In this document: positions 6,297-6,750 of the stretch, piece by piece
Layout of the letters: the number at the start of each line of letters is the position of its first letter
How positions within the stretch are numbered: the stretch's first letter is position 1
DNA from: Verrucomicrobiales bacterium
Lineage (GTDB): Bacteria; Verrucomicrobiota; Verrucomicrobiia; Verrucomicrobiales; V1-33
DNA: 6,750 bases
Reading direction: 5' to 3'
NCBI GenBank assembly: GCA_028293305.1
Contig: JAQGPD010000053.1
Span: 1 to 6,750 of the forward strand
Notes under the pieces: generated by a model
The model's input: the letters and a program-made list of their open reading frames with translations, nothing else
The model's database searches: none
Told to the model about the DNA's origin: nothing
Program-made: the position numbers and the translations under genes

Positions 6297-6342
6297 CCCC
6301 TCGCAGGCCTCAGACCTAACCCCGCGCAGGCCTAAGACGTAA
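6297..6342. repeat. Tandem duplication of a 23-bp unit
   Basis: Two abutting 23-bp copies (6297-6319 and 6320-6342) share the pattern CCCC-x-CGCAGGCCT-x-AGAC-x-TAA and agree at 20 of 23 positions. The AGAC portion resembles the heptamers that follow, so this may be an older, diverged part of the same repeat field. Confidence 0.75.
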
Positions 6343-6355
6343 TGCCTATGCCCCA

Positions 6356-6432
6356 AGACCTGAGACCTGAGACCTGAGACCTCTGACCCAAGACCCAAGA
6401 CCTGAGACCTCTCACCCAAGACCTCAGACCAC
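6356..6432. repeat. Eleven tandem heptamers of AGACCTG type
   Basis: Eleven units of exactly 7 bp run in phase. The first three are identical AGACCTG, and the rest are variants such as AGACCTC, AGACCCA, TGACCCA and TCACCCA. There are no spacers between units, so this is a simple tandem array and not a CRISPR. Confidence 0.9.
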
Positions 6433-6451
6433 TGAATGCCGACAGCCGGCC

Positions 6452-6478
6452 AATAACTAATAACTAATAACTAATAAC
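6452..6478. repeat. Tandem heptamers AATAACT (3.9 copies)
   Basis: Three perfect AATAACT units and a fourth partial copy follow each other without a gap. Because seven is not a multiple of three, the block places TAA or TAG stop codons in all three frames of either strand. Confidence 0.92.
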
Positions 6479-6483
6479 CGCCC

Positions 6484-6504
6484 CCCCTCACCCCTCACCC
6501 CTCA
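6484..6504. repeat. Three tandem heptamers CCCCTCA overlapping the fabF 3' end
   Basis: Three perfect CCCCTCA units occur, preceded by three further C residues. On the minus strand they supply the last Glu and Gly codons and the TGA stop of fabF. The extra copies may have arisen by tandem duplication of the end of the gene. Confidence 0.9.
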
Positions 6505-6750
6505 AACCGCCGGATCACCACCGACGCATTGTGCCCGCCGAAGCCGAAGCCGTTGCTGATGGCTATGTCGATTTTCGCCTCGCGGGCGGTGTGCGGGACG
6601 TAGTCGAGATCGCATTCATCATCCGGGTTCTCCAGATTGATGGTGGGATGCACGATGCCGTCGCGGATGGAGAGCACGCAGGCTGCCAGCTCGATGGCGC
6701 CGGCCGCGCCCAAAAGGTGGCCGGTCATGCTCTTGGTGGCACTGATGAGC
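6495..6750 (-). CDS. fabF: 3-oxoacyl-[acyl-carrier-protein] synthase II, C-terminal part (cut by window edge)
   Basis: Only the last 84 or so codons are present; the gene continues past the right edge. FabF is the cytoplasmic condensing enzyme of type II fatty-acid synthesis, which elongates acyl-ACP with malonyl-ACP. The visible part starts in LISATKSMTGHLLGAAG, which contains the conserved Lys and the second active-site His (equivalents of E. coli Lys335 and His340). PTINLENPDDECDLDYVP, typical of the family, follows, and ISNGFGFGGHNAS carries the Phe gate and the glycine loop near the active site. The catalytic Cys and first His lie outside the window. It ends at TGA inside a CCCCTCA repeat unit. 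FabF and FabB are close relatives; the wording of the C-terminus fits FabF better. The usual neighbours acpP and fabG would be upstream, outside the window. Confidence 0.93.
   Translation of the reverse strand, partial: LISATKSMTGHLLGAAGAIELAACVLSIRDGIVHPTINLENPDDECDLDYVPHTAREAKIDIAISNGFGFGGHNASVVIRRFEG

Larger units (their letters stand above)
5981..6494. other. Repeat-rich intergenic region between the YkgJ-family gene and fabF
   Basis: This gap of about 514 bp carries no supportable gene. From left to right it holds a possible promoter for the YkgJ-family gene, a 149-bp nested inverted repeat (6069-6217), an unremarkable AT-richer stretch (about 6241-6296), a 23-bp tandem duplication, and three blocks of 7-bp tandem repeats that run up to and into the fabF 3' end. 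Short frames that cross the inverted repeat look like repeat artefacts. No terminator with a U tract was found for fabF. Confidence 0.7.

Noticed and set aside
6297..6504. Possible CRISPR array
   Set aside because: The repeats are 7 or 23 bp long and directly adjacent, with no unique spacers, and no cas genes are in the window.

Overview
The window looks like chromosomal DNA of a GC-rich bacterium, most likely a member of the Verrucomicrobiota. This is inference from three things: the flavour of the proteins, the Arg-tipped EF-P, and intergenic inverted repeats of a kind I associate with that phylum. It holds seven genes, six on the minus strand and one on the plus strand. Only the fabF fragment at the right edge is cut off.

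Left part (1-1790). efp (elongation factor P) lies on the minus strand and ends in a strong rho-independent terminator. Upstream of it, in the same direction, is a PAP2-superfamily membrane protein. An AT-rich island at about 1630-1680 separates the PAP2 gene from a divergent plus-strand gene and probably carries promoters.

Middle (1789-4950). The plus-strand gene encodes a 338-residue protein of no assigned function. Its N-terminus is winged-helix-like, and its central region resembles the PD-(D/E)XK-like HrgA/COG2958 group, apparently with a degenerate active site. It converges on an M16-family zinc peptidase (minus strand). ispD, of the MEP isoprenoid pathway, lies upstream of the peptidase and may be co-transcribed with it.

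Right part (4951-6750). This is the repeat-rich part. A non-coding gap with a perfect hairpin separates ispD from a YkgJ-family cysteine-cluster protein. The N-terminal extension of that protein is nine Thr-Ala dipeptides and seven alanines, encoded by hexanucleotide and trinucleotide microsatellites. Upstream of it is a 149-bp nested inverted-repeat element. Then comes a stack of tandem repeats: a 23-bp duplication followed by three unrelated repeats that all have a 7-bp period. The last of these runs into the 3' end of fabF, so the fabF stop codon lies inside a repeat unit.

The genes are mostly housekeeping (translation, isoprenoid precursors, fatty-acid elongation) and do not form one pathway. 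I found no convincing new multi-gene system. The most unusual signals are the period-7 repeat stack, the nested inverted repeat, the microsatellite-encoded protein extension and the orphan nuclease-like protein.
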